Shown here: piece by piece, positions 35,801 to 46,820 of the stretch
Numbering within the stretch: the stretch's first letter is position 1
Layout: each line of letters starts with the position of its first letter
Source of the DNA: Daphnia pulex
Taxonomy: Eukaryota; Arthropoda; Branchiopoda; Diplostraca; Daphniidae
Length of the DNA: 64,000 nt
Direction of reading: 5' to 3'
Assembly: GCF_021134715.1 (NCBI RefSeq)
Contig: NC_060026.1
Location: 12,515,001 to 12,579,000 of the forward strand
Notes under the pieces: generated by a model
The model's input: only the letters and a program-made list of their open reading frames with translations
What the model was told of the DNA's origin: nothing
Databases searched by the model: none
Made by a program: the position numbers and the translations under genes

Positions 35801-37524
35801 TATACCTAGTAAACGCAACGCAGTTAGTGTATTTGATTCGGCAGCACCGCTTCCCAGAATCTCAGGTGTGTAACATAAGGCAAGTTGGCAATGGATGTTG
35901 AATGATGGCTTCCTCTATAAGAATAGTTTCTAAGTTATTTATTTGGTCATGGACATCATCTGTAAATTTCAAATAGTAGTACTGTTGCTCTCCCCCAAAT
36001 ATGCGGAAAGATATAAGGAAATCTGATTTCTGTATAGATTTATCAAGGGGTAATACACCTTATTTTGTTTATACTTGTACTTGTGCGCCAAAATCAACGA
36101 GAACTATTCAAATAAATAGTTGATACTATGACTACTAGATGGCGATACTTACGTTGCAGACGACGGGGAAATTCTCTTTGTTTACCCGTAATCTGAGACA
36201 GTAGGCTCTGAGAGTCTGAGCCATGAAACTGAAGACTTCTGATCTCTGAAGTCCCTGAACTGTAAAGACCCTGTTGAATATGTGATGTCGATTTTTCAGA
36301 TCTGTTGTTGAATTAGAATCTGTCCCAAATTATCTATAGCTAATCAGCCAAATGCCCAAATCATAAATTCATTCAATTGGCCTTCCTCAGCAATCTTCTT
36401 GTCTTCTCTGTGTGTGAAAAAAGAGTAAGTTTCTAAACAGATTATTTATTACAGCTGAAATATTTGCTTTCGTGGTACACTCTACGATGAGAAATAATAC
36501 TTTTCTACTAATTAGTTTGTTTTGTCCAGCTTGGACCAACAAGCAGTGCTGAATTACTTGTCATTTCTCATTCAAATAGACATGCTTTCAACTTTGGTTC
36601 AGGGAATATTAAACATGTGATAGAATAGTTAATAGTGTAGACTGACAAAAATGGTATGTATGTATCCGGGGTGGTATGGTATGGAAATGGTATGCGGGGA
36701 TCCAAAGCTTCATTTTTTAATAGCTTATTTTTGTTGTTTTTTTTTCTACTATTTGTTGCTTATTGCTTCTGATCGTTTGTTGGCTACTCTCTCTCGATTT
36801 CTCGATTGCAGATTGTTTCACTTACGTTTGAATTTTAAATTTCTCTGTCTCAATAAAAGGAGTGCTACAATTCTATTTTTCACTTCAAGTGATCGAAGGG
36901 AATTAATAAATTTTGTAACGACCTGTGTCGTCAGTTTAGCTTTTGATCTAAAAATTGTAATCAATCGACAAATTAATTTTAACTTTAATGTGTCTGGATT
37001 TAGGTGCTACTCAGTATACTATACCGGTACTCTTATCGACAAAACGACGTACACACATCCGAAAGACGACGTCAGCCGATGGCCCCCACTTCGCCGCGAA
37101 ACAGGCATGAACGTTCATGAACCAACCCCACGACATTTATTCCGCCAATAGAGACATCCGCCATCACTCAACGTTCGGTGAGTGCAAAGTTTATTTTGTC
37201 GGTTGAAATTGGCTTTTCGTTTAATTGTTTCGCTTGCCGAGCTTGTTGCCGAGCTTTAAGCCTTTAATTACCCCGTGATTAATCGATGCTTTCGTAGTCC
37301 AATAATTTTAATATGGTGCTCCTGACCGCTGAAGCACTGATCGGTCCCTTTAACGTCCCCCATAATGAAGATCCTTTTTTTTTTTTGCTAACTCTTCTCA
37401 AAATACTCGACCAGCCTAAAGTGAACGATTGCGATTGCGTGGTCTATCGAATTTTTCTAATTTTCTTGCGAACGCTACGGGCAAACGACAAAAGAAGAGG
37501 AGCTCGTTACGAGAAAAATTCATG
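35800..37524. other. Intergenic between Blimp-1 and the C1q relic
   Basis: No supported gene. A 166-codon open frame at 36651-37151 (+) is Phe/Leu/Tyr-rich, begins in a run of TATGGTATGG repeats, and lacks splice or family signals, so I treat it as chance. Confidence 0.4.
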
Positions 37525-37590
37525 ACATGTTCCTCGTTCACCAAATCGAACGGAATCGGAGTTCCAGTTGTTTAAAATTGAGAACTTTAA
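37525..37590 (-). pseudogene. Short relic of a C1q exon
   Basis: The minus strand reads TTGTPIPFDLVNEEHVM, matching IGTPIPFEVALVNEGNAM in gene D's C1q exon at 38350-38430, with a codon-scale deletion. The rest of the domain is absent. It lies about 430 bp downstream of gene D and marks a lost copy in the same orientation. Confidence 0.6.
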
Positions 37591-38017
37591 GTGAACACAT
37601 TTCAAGCCTTTGTCCGCCTTTGTCTTTTTGAATATTTTCATTGATGCAATAGTTTCATCGTGCTCACTGTACTAAAGATCTTAAATGGGCTTTACTTACT
37701 GGCGCTTAGTGTTTTACACAGCTGTTTCTTTCTTTCGCCGCTACATTATTTTCTGTTGAAGTTTTCTTCATCTCTTCTGAAATCAGAACTAAACAAAAAA
37801 CCTCCATTTTTCTTAATTTTGGAGCAACAAACTGATGTATTTAGTATTTTTTAATTGTGGTATTCAAACTCTACATTTTTGTAGATAAAGACCTCATTTT
37901 CCCGTGCGTTAAGTTTGTCGACATTTGCATCTCCAAAAAGAAAAAAAAGGAATTCATTTGCGTTTCGAATGTCAGTCGATTATCATTTCGCGCATTTCGG
38001 ATAATGACCACTTAATC

Positions 38018-41000
38018 TCAAAGAGAGGCGGCAATTTCCTCCTCCAACATGAAACAAGTGAAATGTGAAAAGGTGCCATTATTTCCATACAGGTAAACTG
38101 CCCCTGTCCGCTCTATAATTGCCACCCAAACTTGATCCCCCGGTTTCATACTGAGCGTAAACTGGAGGGAACCAGGACTTCGTTGATAACTCTGGGTACT
38201 CTCTTCAATCCAAAGGTTCCCAATGCTATTATTACCGTTCAAATAAAAAGAAAGCTTTAAAAAAGAATAAAAAGATTTCTCTGGAAACTCCGCTATTCCT
38301 GTGAAAGAGAAGAAATAAATTCCCGGTCGCGGTGCCGTGAATTTCCCCGATGTCAAATTCATGGCGTTTCCCTCGTTTACCAGCGCCACTTCGAACGGAA
38401 TAGGAGTTCCAATTGTGTTGAAATGATTTTTTCTCTGGACGTAGAAATGGACGGGCGCTGATTTGATGTCGGCGTATCCGATCCATTTCTGTTTGTCTGT
38501 AAAGTGTAAACGAAAGAATTAGACAAACAATAACAAGCAAAATTAACACAAGTCGTACCATTTCCATTAGGATAAAAGTCACAGTAAACCGTTTCCATCT
38601 TCTTCGCTCCTTTTACAGAAAAGAATCCGTTGACTTTTTGTCCCATTCGCTCCAGATCCCAACAGGAGGTTGGCATTTTACCAATGTCGACTATTTCACT
38701 CGTTCGGGCTGTAGAAAGTAAATTTTTTTAATCCTCTCATATACAACAATTAAATAACTTCCCATTTATTATTTTACCATTTAATTTGGTCGTCAAATTC
38801 GAAACGTCGGACTTGATGTTGCTGAATTCCGTTCTCGCTGAGGCCAAATTTGTTGTTGTTGTTTCCAAATTATTAAAAATTGCTGGACCATACCATTCAA
38901 TTACACTTAAACAATTTTATGTTAATTTAGGTATGAGTTTTACCATTTAGTTCTTTTCTTAGATTTTCCTCGACGGTTTTTAGTTCGTAACCCAATCGTT
39001 GCAAATTCACTAAACACAATCACGGACAACCAATTAATGTCATATAAATTATTTTTCAGTCGCTAAAAGAATTTCTTTATGGTAGCTAATTTTTTTAAAA
39101 TGTAGTATAACAATGGTATTTAGCTTACCATTTAATTTTGTTGATAAGTCGTCGACGATTTTTCTCGTTTTCATAAATTCTTCTTTATTCTCTTCTTTTT
39201 CCAACTCCGTTTTGATTTTCGCCAGTTCCTGCTGGCTCCCTGTGTGTTATAAGGAACTAAATTATCATCTGCATTTTGCTTACATTGCATTCTTATAAAT
39301 TTTTTAAAATAGCATTAGTATACCATTCAATTTTTTTGATAAATCAGTGACGACTTTCCTGAGATAGGCGTTCGTTTTTTCCGTTTCGGTTTTAGTTTTC
39401 CCCAACTCCTGTTTCGTCCCTGTGTGTAATCACAGCGAATCAAATTTTAAAATGGTTATAAAATCAAATCAACGACCAATTTTTTTTTTTCCATTTCTTA
39501 ATTATTTTAAAATACCTTCTAATTTATTGGTCAAATCGATTTCCGTGTTAGTTAAATTTCGCTTGACATTACCCAGTTCGGTATTTGTTTTCGCCAAGTT
39601 CATTACAGTTGTTTTTAAGAGTTCTCTAGTGTCTGCAATGCAATTATTTATTAAGTAAATAATTTCGTTCATCAGAAAAATGGTTTAAAACCTCTGAGTT
39701 CATCCTTTAAATTGTTCCATTCGTCAGTGACGGTCAATCCCGCATGATCCATAAATTTGATTGGAGCCGACAGTTCAGCGGTCGTGTAACGGACACGAAC
39801 GTTGCGATCCTGAAACAATTGAGAGTCGCGAAATTTGCTCAAATTGATTCTGCTCAGTTGCATGGGTTTGGGCACGAATTTCTCTCCATCCCATTGGACA
39901 TGGTCTCTACTTTCCTGTAATAATTTCTCCATGTCTTCTTTTGAAATTTCGATCCGCCGTGAACTATCAGAATCTTTTGCCATTTTCCCTGAAATTGTTG
40001 AACTGATTCTATCAACGTCAGCCCAATTGTTTGAGTCGTAATTGTGCTGGATTCTTTCTTTATTCTCTAAATTTCTATTATGTTCATCCAAACTTTTCTT
40101 TGCGTTTTCACTCTTTTCGTTTTGTTGATCGCTATTGTGCGTGTTGCTATTTTCTACTCCGAATCTAGCGCCAATACTAACGCCGAACCCACCGCCACTT
40201 ACTTCCGTGTCAAGTTTGTTTGTATTCGATTTGCCATTGCGAGTTTGATTGCGACTGGATTGCGCTCGATCCGTTGCTTGTGATCTTCTCATTTCCTTTT
40301 CATTTGTATCTTTCGATTGATTTTCGCGACGAGTTTGTTCCTCTCGTATTTTCTCCGCGTCTTTATTACTCGAAGTTGATTTTTCTGTTCCTTCCGACTG
40401 CCTCTCCGCTTTCTGAAACAGATCCGCCAGTTTCTTTTGAGTTTCCTTGTCCAGTTTCTTGATGATTTCATTTAAAGTTTTCGTCGTTTTGTCCGGCCGG
40501 TAATTGTCCTCATTCCAGAAAACCGAGTCCCACATTTTGTCGCTCTGATCTTTTATGGCCGCCCTGGAAACGGCCAGCAGCTCCGTTAAAATATTTAAAA
40601 TTTGAGATTCCGTGTCCGGAGACCCGACCTCGGAGTCGTCAAATGTGTCCATTCGGATGTTGGTGGCCATTTCCGTCAACATTTTCTTTTCGTCGCTAGC
40701 CGTCAGAAAAATGTCCTTTTTGTCTCCAAATTTCTGTAAAAGAGAAGTGACCATTTGACCGGAAGTGACGCTGCCGATGCTGATGGTCGTCTGTTTGGTT
40801 TGCGACGTCTGCGATGACAAACTGTAGAGGAGTTTAAAGTGGTGGAATTGAGTGGGATCTGAACGCATTTCATTGGCCAGTTTGTCGCAGACTTTTCGGT
40901 CATCACAAAACAGATGAAACCAAAGGGTCTTGCTCTTGTCATAATTCGTCCACACTGGCGATAAAGAATAATCTGATGTGGGTATGTTGCTCTTGAGGAT

Positions 41001-41414
41001 GACCTTCTCGAAGGGAATGACTCTCACTTTATCGGATTGTATTTCTTTCCCCACGATTTTTCTCAAATGTTTCACAACTTCATTTTGAACTTTGTCGTTC
41101 CACATTTCAATGCTAAATCTCATCTCTTGTTTATTCGTTACGTTGTTCAATCTACTTATGGCATTTTTATAGTCCAATAGAGCAATGGGAGAGTAAAAAT
41201 ATTTTTTCTGGCTGGTTGTCGTCGTTGCTTTGTGATTATTGGAGTGTTCATAAATTTCAACGAGAAAATTGCCAAACTCCATGGTTGTCGTATCCGGTGA
41301 AATTTCTAGTTTCGCCCAAGAGGAAGAAACGACAGGACTCGCTGTTTTGCAATTACAACAAACAGCAAATGCCAAAAAGATGGTGAGGATAGACCTCATC
41401 GGAATTTTGGCCAT
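38018..41414 (-). CDS. Gene D: 948-aa secreted C1q protein with a large N-terminal region
   Basis: Eight exons (minus): 39692-41414, 39516-39632, 39324-39419, 39129-39239, 38944-39009, 38778-38882, 38559-38708, 38018-38496, all junctions phase 1. Signal peptide in residues 1-27 (ILTIFLAFAVCCNC). Residues about 45-200 match the gene B N-terminal domain (FYSPIALLDYKN, VVKHLRKIV, VRVIPFEKVIL). Exon 1 then adds about 370 residues: a Thr/Ser helical stretch, a charged Lys/Glu/Gln/Arg-rich coiled coil, a Gly-rich GGGFGVSIGARFG patch and a conserved-looking FVPKPMQLSRINLSKFRDSQ block. Five coiled-coil cassettes, the fibrinogen-like MPTSCWDL module and a full C1q domain follow. The 105-nt exon is cognate to exon 2387-2491 of gene A. 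Start is the first Met; MRSIL at residue 6 is an alternative. All frames open. Confidence 0.86.
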
Positions 41415-41428
41415 TTTAAATCACAACT

Positions 41429-41607
41429 TCTTTATAAAAAAAAAAAAAAAAAAAAAAATCATCAAAAAGTGAATAAAAACAAATATTTTTTTTTAGGGGG
41501 GGATAGAGATTTCTGTTTTTAATTGCAATTCATTTTAAACACAAATATTTCTTGAACCAATTTTAGAAAAATTTAATTACACGTAGTTGAAGAAGTCCTA
41601 ACTTACC
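41429..41607 (-). other. Likely 5' UTR intron of gene D with a 23-T polypyrimidine tract
   Basis: Reading the minus strand, CTGTG then gtaagt (donor at 41606) is followed by a 23-base T run (41458-41436) and ATAAAG, then 15 nt of leader to the ATG at 41414. The T run therefore looks like the polypyrimidine tract of a 5' UTR intron. Confidence 0.45.
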
Positions 41608-42148
41608 ACAGATACTGATTGCTGATGAGATGTACGGAGAAGTTTTATTGACACCACTTTCTGAGAATATTTAAAACTGAATGTGAACACTGTAACTCTT
41701 CAAAATTTACTGCGTAATATTCATGCAGAAATATGAAGACAGGCTCATGCGCATGAAGTTGACGTCATCAAGTATAAACAGAGTTGAAATTTGATGTGTT
41801 TGTGGTTTGTGGGTCGAAGACGCAGAACACTTTGATCTTTTGATTAGAATTTTGATCCTTTTAAGCGATACACAGACTAAATAATTTGACGCATAACTGC
41901 GTGTTAACACAGAAATATCAAAAAAAGCCTCATACGAATTGGATTTTATACCAGAGTCTCGGCATTACATATGGAAATATGTTGGATTCGCGCGGCATAA
42001 AAACCATTCCCTATCAAGCCGAAGATAAAATACATAAAAAATAAATTTAATAAATTTAAATAAATAAAAAACAAAATAAAAACATAAATATCATTTGATA
42101 TTACCAATGACTTAAATGTCAATTGGTATAAAGTGAGTTTTAAGCCCT

Positions 42149-42664
42149 AACCATTTGGTATTCATTTTTGTATTGGTTGTTGTAGACCCATTCCAATCTT
42201 CAGCAACGTCAACCTGCAGAAGGAAAGGCCAGTTTCTAGATCTGCCACTTTCGAAGGTCACGGAGATCAGATCTCAGATTATTACGTAAAACGTGTCTTG
42301 CTGGGAGGTTGGGTGAGAACGGGATGTGTTAAATAACCATTTGGTATTCATTTTGATATCGGTTTTTTAGACCCATCCCCAGCAACGTCAACCTGCAGAA
42401 GGAAAGGCCGTTGCAAGTCTTTCACTTTCGAAGGTCACGGAGATCATTAATACGTAAAAGGTGTCATGCAGTGGTGTAGAGGTTGGGTGAGAACAGTACG
42501 TGTAACATAAGCATTTGGTATTCATTTTGATATTGGTTGTTGTAGACCCATCCCCAGCAACGTCAACCTGCAGAAGGTCACGGAGATCATTAATACGTAA
42601 AACGTGTCATGCAGTGTGTGAAGAGTGCATGTCATGTAGAGGTTGGGTGAGAATGACACGTGTT
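42149..42664 (+). repeat. Triplicated ~160-185-bp repeat upstream of the Tyr/Thr-rich gene
   Basis: Three tandem copies start near 42149, 42334 and 42509. Each has catttggtattcattttg, tagacccat, cagcaacgtcaacctgcag, aaggtcacggagatca, tacgtaaaa and gaggttgggtgagaa in order. Copy 3 lacks about 40 bp after ctgcag but carries an extra tgtgaagagtgcatgtcatg. They end about 65 bp before the TATA box, so they may be promoter modules. Confidence 0.85.
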
Positions 42665-42727
42665 TCATCATTATCAAGCAGGTACAATAGCCGCAAGGCT
42701 TAAGAGGTGGAGGGAGGAAAAAAATTG

Positions 42728-42735
42728 TATAAAAG
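42728..42735 (+). promoter_or_regulatory. TATA box of the Tyr/Thr-rich repeat gene
   Basis: TATAAAAG about 120 bp upstream of the ATG at 42850, with a consensus-like start region near 42758. Confidence 0.55.
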
Positions 42736-42849
42736 GAGAGAGAAAAGGCGATTGAAATTAGTCGAGCGAGCATCTCCGACACGGCAACAACTGCGGCGCA
42801 CTATCTGTCACCAACTGCCTTCTTCTTCGTGTTAAATCAGTTCGCAATC

Positions 42850-43908
42850 ATGGGTAAATATTCTGTTTTTAAATGGAGTGTTGTATTAAAAGTTACTTTT
42901 GTTTAGTTGTAAATATGCCACTTATTATTGACTACTAATGTTAAAATTTATTAGTTGTGTTGTTAACTATGGCGTCGTGCTGCTGTTGGGTGTTGTATCG
43001 TTGATGGCTGGGTCGACCACTGGTGTACCGATGTCTCCTGGGTATGGTGGATACCAAGCAACAGCAGCGCAAGAGTACTACACCACGTCATCGCCTTACT
43101 ACACAACAACGTCAACATACGTAACACCTGCCTAGTACACCGAGGCCCTCAAGTACTACATCACCAAGGATGCAGAGTATTACACGAAAACTTTAGCTGC
43201 TCCCAGCTACTACGCCAAAGCCCCGAAGTATTACTCTGCCCCAACTTACATCACCATCGCATCACATGCCATCACCAAAGCGCCTGATTACTACACCACC
43301 AAAGCACCTAAGTATTACACTACAACCTGCGCTACTCCAGATAACGGTAATGATGCTCCCAAGTACTATTCTGCTCCCAAGTACTATTCTGCTCCCAGCT
43401 ATACTATAACCACACCACCGAGGCACCGGAGTACTACACCACCGAGGCACCGGAGTACTACACCACCGAGGCACCGGAGTACTACACCACCGAGGCACCG
43501 GAGTACTACACCACCGAGGCACCGGAGTACTACACCACCGAGGCACCGGAGTACTACACCACCGAGGCACCGGAGTACTACACCACCGAGGCACCGGAGT
43601 ACTACACCACCGAGGCACCGGAGTACTACACCACCAAAACAGTCGAATACTACATCGTAGCGCCCAAGTACTACTCAGCTCTGAGCTACACAACCACACC
43701 TGAAGAGCTCCTAAACCGTGGCTCACAAGTACTACACAACCAAGGCACCAGAGTATTACAGTACAACCTACGTTGCCCCCAGCTACTACACCGAAGCTTC
43801 GAAGTATTCCTCTGCCCCGAGTTACTACTACACTTAAGGCACCTGAATGTTACACCACTGCATACGCTTCTCCAGTTTACTACATGGATTCTCCTAAATA
43901 TTAGAGCC
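42850..43908 (+). pseudogene. Decayed Tyr/Thr/Pro-rich repeat secreted protein (YYTT family)
   Basis: An ATG at 42850 is followed by a gtaaat donor; the second exon begins near 42955 after attag. It encodes a hydrophobic signal (GVVLLLGVVSLMAGSTTG) and then a tyrosine repeat protein (AQEYYTTSSPYYTTT). An in-frame TAG replaces what looks like CAG at 43132. Repeats continue (KAPKYYSAP, KAPDYYTTKAP), the frame shifts at about 43410 entering nine 24-bp units, and shifts again near 43715; a TAA near 43836 follows YYYT. Joining the ATG to exon 2 through the visible splice sites also breaks frame. Such Tyr-repeat proteins are extracellular structural or adhesive in arthropods; function here is inferred. 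Four lesions argue for a pseudogene, though its promoter looks intact. Confidence 0.7.
43414..43629 (+). repeat. Nine identical 24-bp minisatellite units (TTEAPEYY)
   Basis: The unit accaccgaggcaccggagta plus ctac repeats nine times without a mismatch. In the intended frame it encodes Thr-Thr-Glu-Ala-Pro-Glu-Tyr-Tyr. Perfect identity in a gene that has otherwise decayed points to recent expansion or homogenisation. Confidence 0.92.
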
Positions 43909-44493
43909 GAAATTTCTATTTTATTTATGTGTGTTCGGATTTGTCTGTCATATCTTAATAGTTACTAGTCACTCAGAATTGTTATTCTGTAATGAGCAAA
44001 TAAATTTTTTAAACTGAGAGTTTTGACATTGCGACGTGTTCCAACTTTTGTTGGATCTTATCTATTTTTGAAATGGCTATTGCTCCAGTCGCTCTACATT
44101 CGGACATTTTCTGGTAATTGGACGGACTTAATTTTCAAAGTAAGTTACGAAAGAGACGTACTGCTGTTTACTCTAAATTTTTAAAGGTAATAGTTCTGTG
44201 TTTTTAACTTTAGTTGGCGTTCATGGCAGTTGCAGTTTGGTTCCTCATAGAAGTTAATTGAAAAAGTCTGGAGATCAAGTCACATGCCTATTACTTAGTG
44301 TAAATGTAAAATTTCAAAGTTGTAAGAACTATATTGATACAACTTCTAAGCATTATTTTGTTATAAATTATAAGTCACAGCAAACAAAAAACTTTAAAAG
44401 GAATTGTTATATTGTCCCACCTCCACCCACAATTCCACCACATTTTACAGTCACATAATTTACACAATACATACATACATACATACACTTAAG

Positions 44494-44826
44494 TTAACCC
44501 GTTGGCTGCCACGCCATACAACCCGTAGGTTGTTCTCTACTACTCTACGCGCCATGTCTGAAGGATCCATGACCAAGGTGGGACTTGCCATTGCTGACAA
44601 GTCCGGGCTGACACGGTGACAGGAGAAGATGGAATGCACGCCTCTAGAATCCATCACCGTATCGACAAGGGGGAAGTCCCTATGGTGCACTGCCTAACAG
44701 GCGCCTTGCGGCGAATCTTGGGCTGGTGCGACTCTCGATCCCGCGGCATGTAAACCACGAGACCGAACAGCGCGGCCCGTGCTAAGGAGCTAGGGGAGAA
44801 CAAAGGCGTGGCAGCCAACGGGTTAA
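44494..44826. mobile_element. 333-bp MITE with TTAA flanks and 18-bp terminal inverted repeats (piggyBac-like)
   Basis: TTAA (44494-44497) is followed by CCCGTTGGCTGCCACGCC (44498-44515). The exact reverse complement is at 44805-44822, followed by TTAA (44823-44826). TTAA target duplication and ends starting CCC are hallmarks of piggyBac elements. There is no transposase frame inside, so it is non-autonomous. Family assignment by end structure only. Confidence 0.82.
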
Positions 44827-45090
44827 CTAACACAAACAACAACAAAAATATTACCAACAACAAATGAAGATCCGCGCTGACATTTTTGAGATACCGGCGA
44901 TGTTTAGGTGTCCATCTTCTCGACGTCTCCTCTGCATTACCTGAGACAAAACATTTCTTATTAAGTTACATGCTAATAAAAGTTACATAATACAATAGGT
45001 ACACTGATCTGTGTTTTTTTGGCTCAAAACTATAAAGGCGCACTTTGAATTACTTAAAATTAAGTTTTCAATAGTCAGAAATGTACACAG

Positions 45091-45479
45091 AACAAAGCTC
45101 ACTTGCTAGTTCTATGAAAATTTTCCGGAACCAGACCGGAAGTAAGCGATAGCGCCTTAACCATTGAGCTGTCGTCAAATTAAACCAAATATTCGTGATC
45201 TCCATGAAATGTGGGGTCGAATAGCTGTGATTTGAACGAAATCCAAAATTTGGCCAAAATCGAGAATTTTCCTGAACTATAGTTCAGGAAAATTCTCAAA
45301 ACCGGAAGTACGAAATCGTACAAAACAAAACACGAACTTTACCACAAATTTGACGAGGATCACGAATATGTGGTTTTTTTGTACGTCAGATGAATATTTA
45401 CTGAACTACTCACTGAAATGAGCAAACCGGAAGTAGAAAAAAAAAGCAAATATCGAAAATTTAACAAGTGAGCTTTGTT
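45091..45479. mobile_element. 389-bp putative MITE with 15-bp terminal inverted repeats
   Basis: AACAAAGCTCACTTG at 45091-45105 has its exact reverse complement at 45465-45479. The interior is AT-rich with a 36-bp perfect palindrome (45262-45297) and three copies of ACCGGAAGTA. No coding capacity and no clear target-site duplication are visible, so the superfamily is unknown. Confidence 0.55.
45262..45297. repeat. 36-bp perfect palindrome without spacer
   Basis: Bases 45262-45279 (GAGAATTTTCCTGAACTA) are followed immediately by their exact reverse complement at 45280-45297. Confidence 0.93.
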
Positions 45480-46820
45480 GGTGGAATAGTAATCGTCAGT
45501 TTTCACTAAAAATTTCCACAAAATAGCTCCCGATGCTTTTGAAAAGTAACTGAAACTGACTGTTTTGACAGCTAAAATTATCGAAAAGCCATCTAGCGTT
45601 AGAAAAGAATAACACATCTGAGTAACACTTAAGTGCGCAAGAAGGGCCTGATTTTGAAATTATTACACAGACAGAGAGTTTAACGCAAATAGATTACTAG
45701 TAGATAATCTGCGAAAATAAGTAAATTGTCCGGTACCTGGCCATAATCCCGTGGTGAGTGACTGCAGGTGTGTCACAGCAACTGAAGTGATCCAACTCGC
45801 CAGTGAAGCAAGAAAAGTTGTGTAGCAGGCTAGCAGCATATGAAGCACTGAAGCAGTGAAGCTGGATGAGCGTACGTCTTGATAAGGATGGAGCAGAACG
45901 TTGGTGGAAGTCCCTCTTCTTTCATGGACAAAATCCAGCATTGGCTCAAGGATGTCCGTGGGGATCTTGCGTCGTCTGTTAAAAAAATGTGTTACATTAA
46001 TGAAAATATAAAAATTTAAAAAAGCATATCAATTTTACCTTTTCTAAGAAGCACACTGAAATGCCATGATGAAAAACCGTAATAATGGAATTACAGCAAC
46101 CAACAGCATTACTCCTCAAGTTGAGATAAATTTCCTGACGCTAAAGAAATTGTCATGAAGTATTGCAGTAGCATGGTGAGAGGTGATATTGAAACTTACC
46201 TTTATCATATGGGTGATGATTTAGTAAGGCTAAGGCATCTGACGTGGTGTGGTTGGTGTGGTAGCAGTAATGGGAAAATACCTTATCTCCGCACATTTTT
46301 ATTCCACTATGTGTGTGCTTCAAACATGAGTTTTAGGCTTTTGACAGAATGAGGATCTCATGGACCATGGAAAATGACTGAGCGCTAAGTCAACTTGTTG
46401 GGATGACTGACAGTAGCTATGCATCTAAAATTTGAAGAAATAAGTTGGTATAATAGAAAAATAAGGAAACTAGGTAAAGATAAACTTACATAAGATACGA
46501 AGTTCAATTTGGTATTTTAAATCACAGGAATAGAAGTATAATTAGCAACAATTTGTTTCGGCCGTTTCGTCCCGTTCATGACATAAAAGGAACGTAGGAA
46601 CAACAAGAACGACATTTGCGACATCTAGTAATGAGTTTTGAATCTTATGTTAGTTGCACAATCACAGTCGCATGGTCGCACATACATGCACATGACGTCG
46701 TAAATTTCATAAGTTACTCAAAACCAATTTAATAGTTAAAAAACGGAGATCGGATAATGAGTTAAATGTTTTTAAGTAATTGATCACTCAATCTTTAGCT
46801 AATGATTCTTACTCATTCTT

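Noticed and set aside
36651-37151. 166-codon open frame between Blimp-1 and gene D
   Set aside because: Phe/Leu/Tyr-rich translation beginning in a simple repeat, with no signal, domain or splice context; treated as chance.
43262-43726. 154-codon antisense frame with WCSTPVPR repeats
   Set aside because: Reverse-strand reading of the 24-bp minisatellite; not a separate gene.
45663-45960. Minus-strand frame MLDFVHERRGTSTNVLLH with an upstream acceptor
   Set aside because: One plausible acceptor but no donor-matched neighbours or family; could be a repeat fragment.
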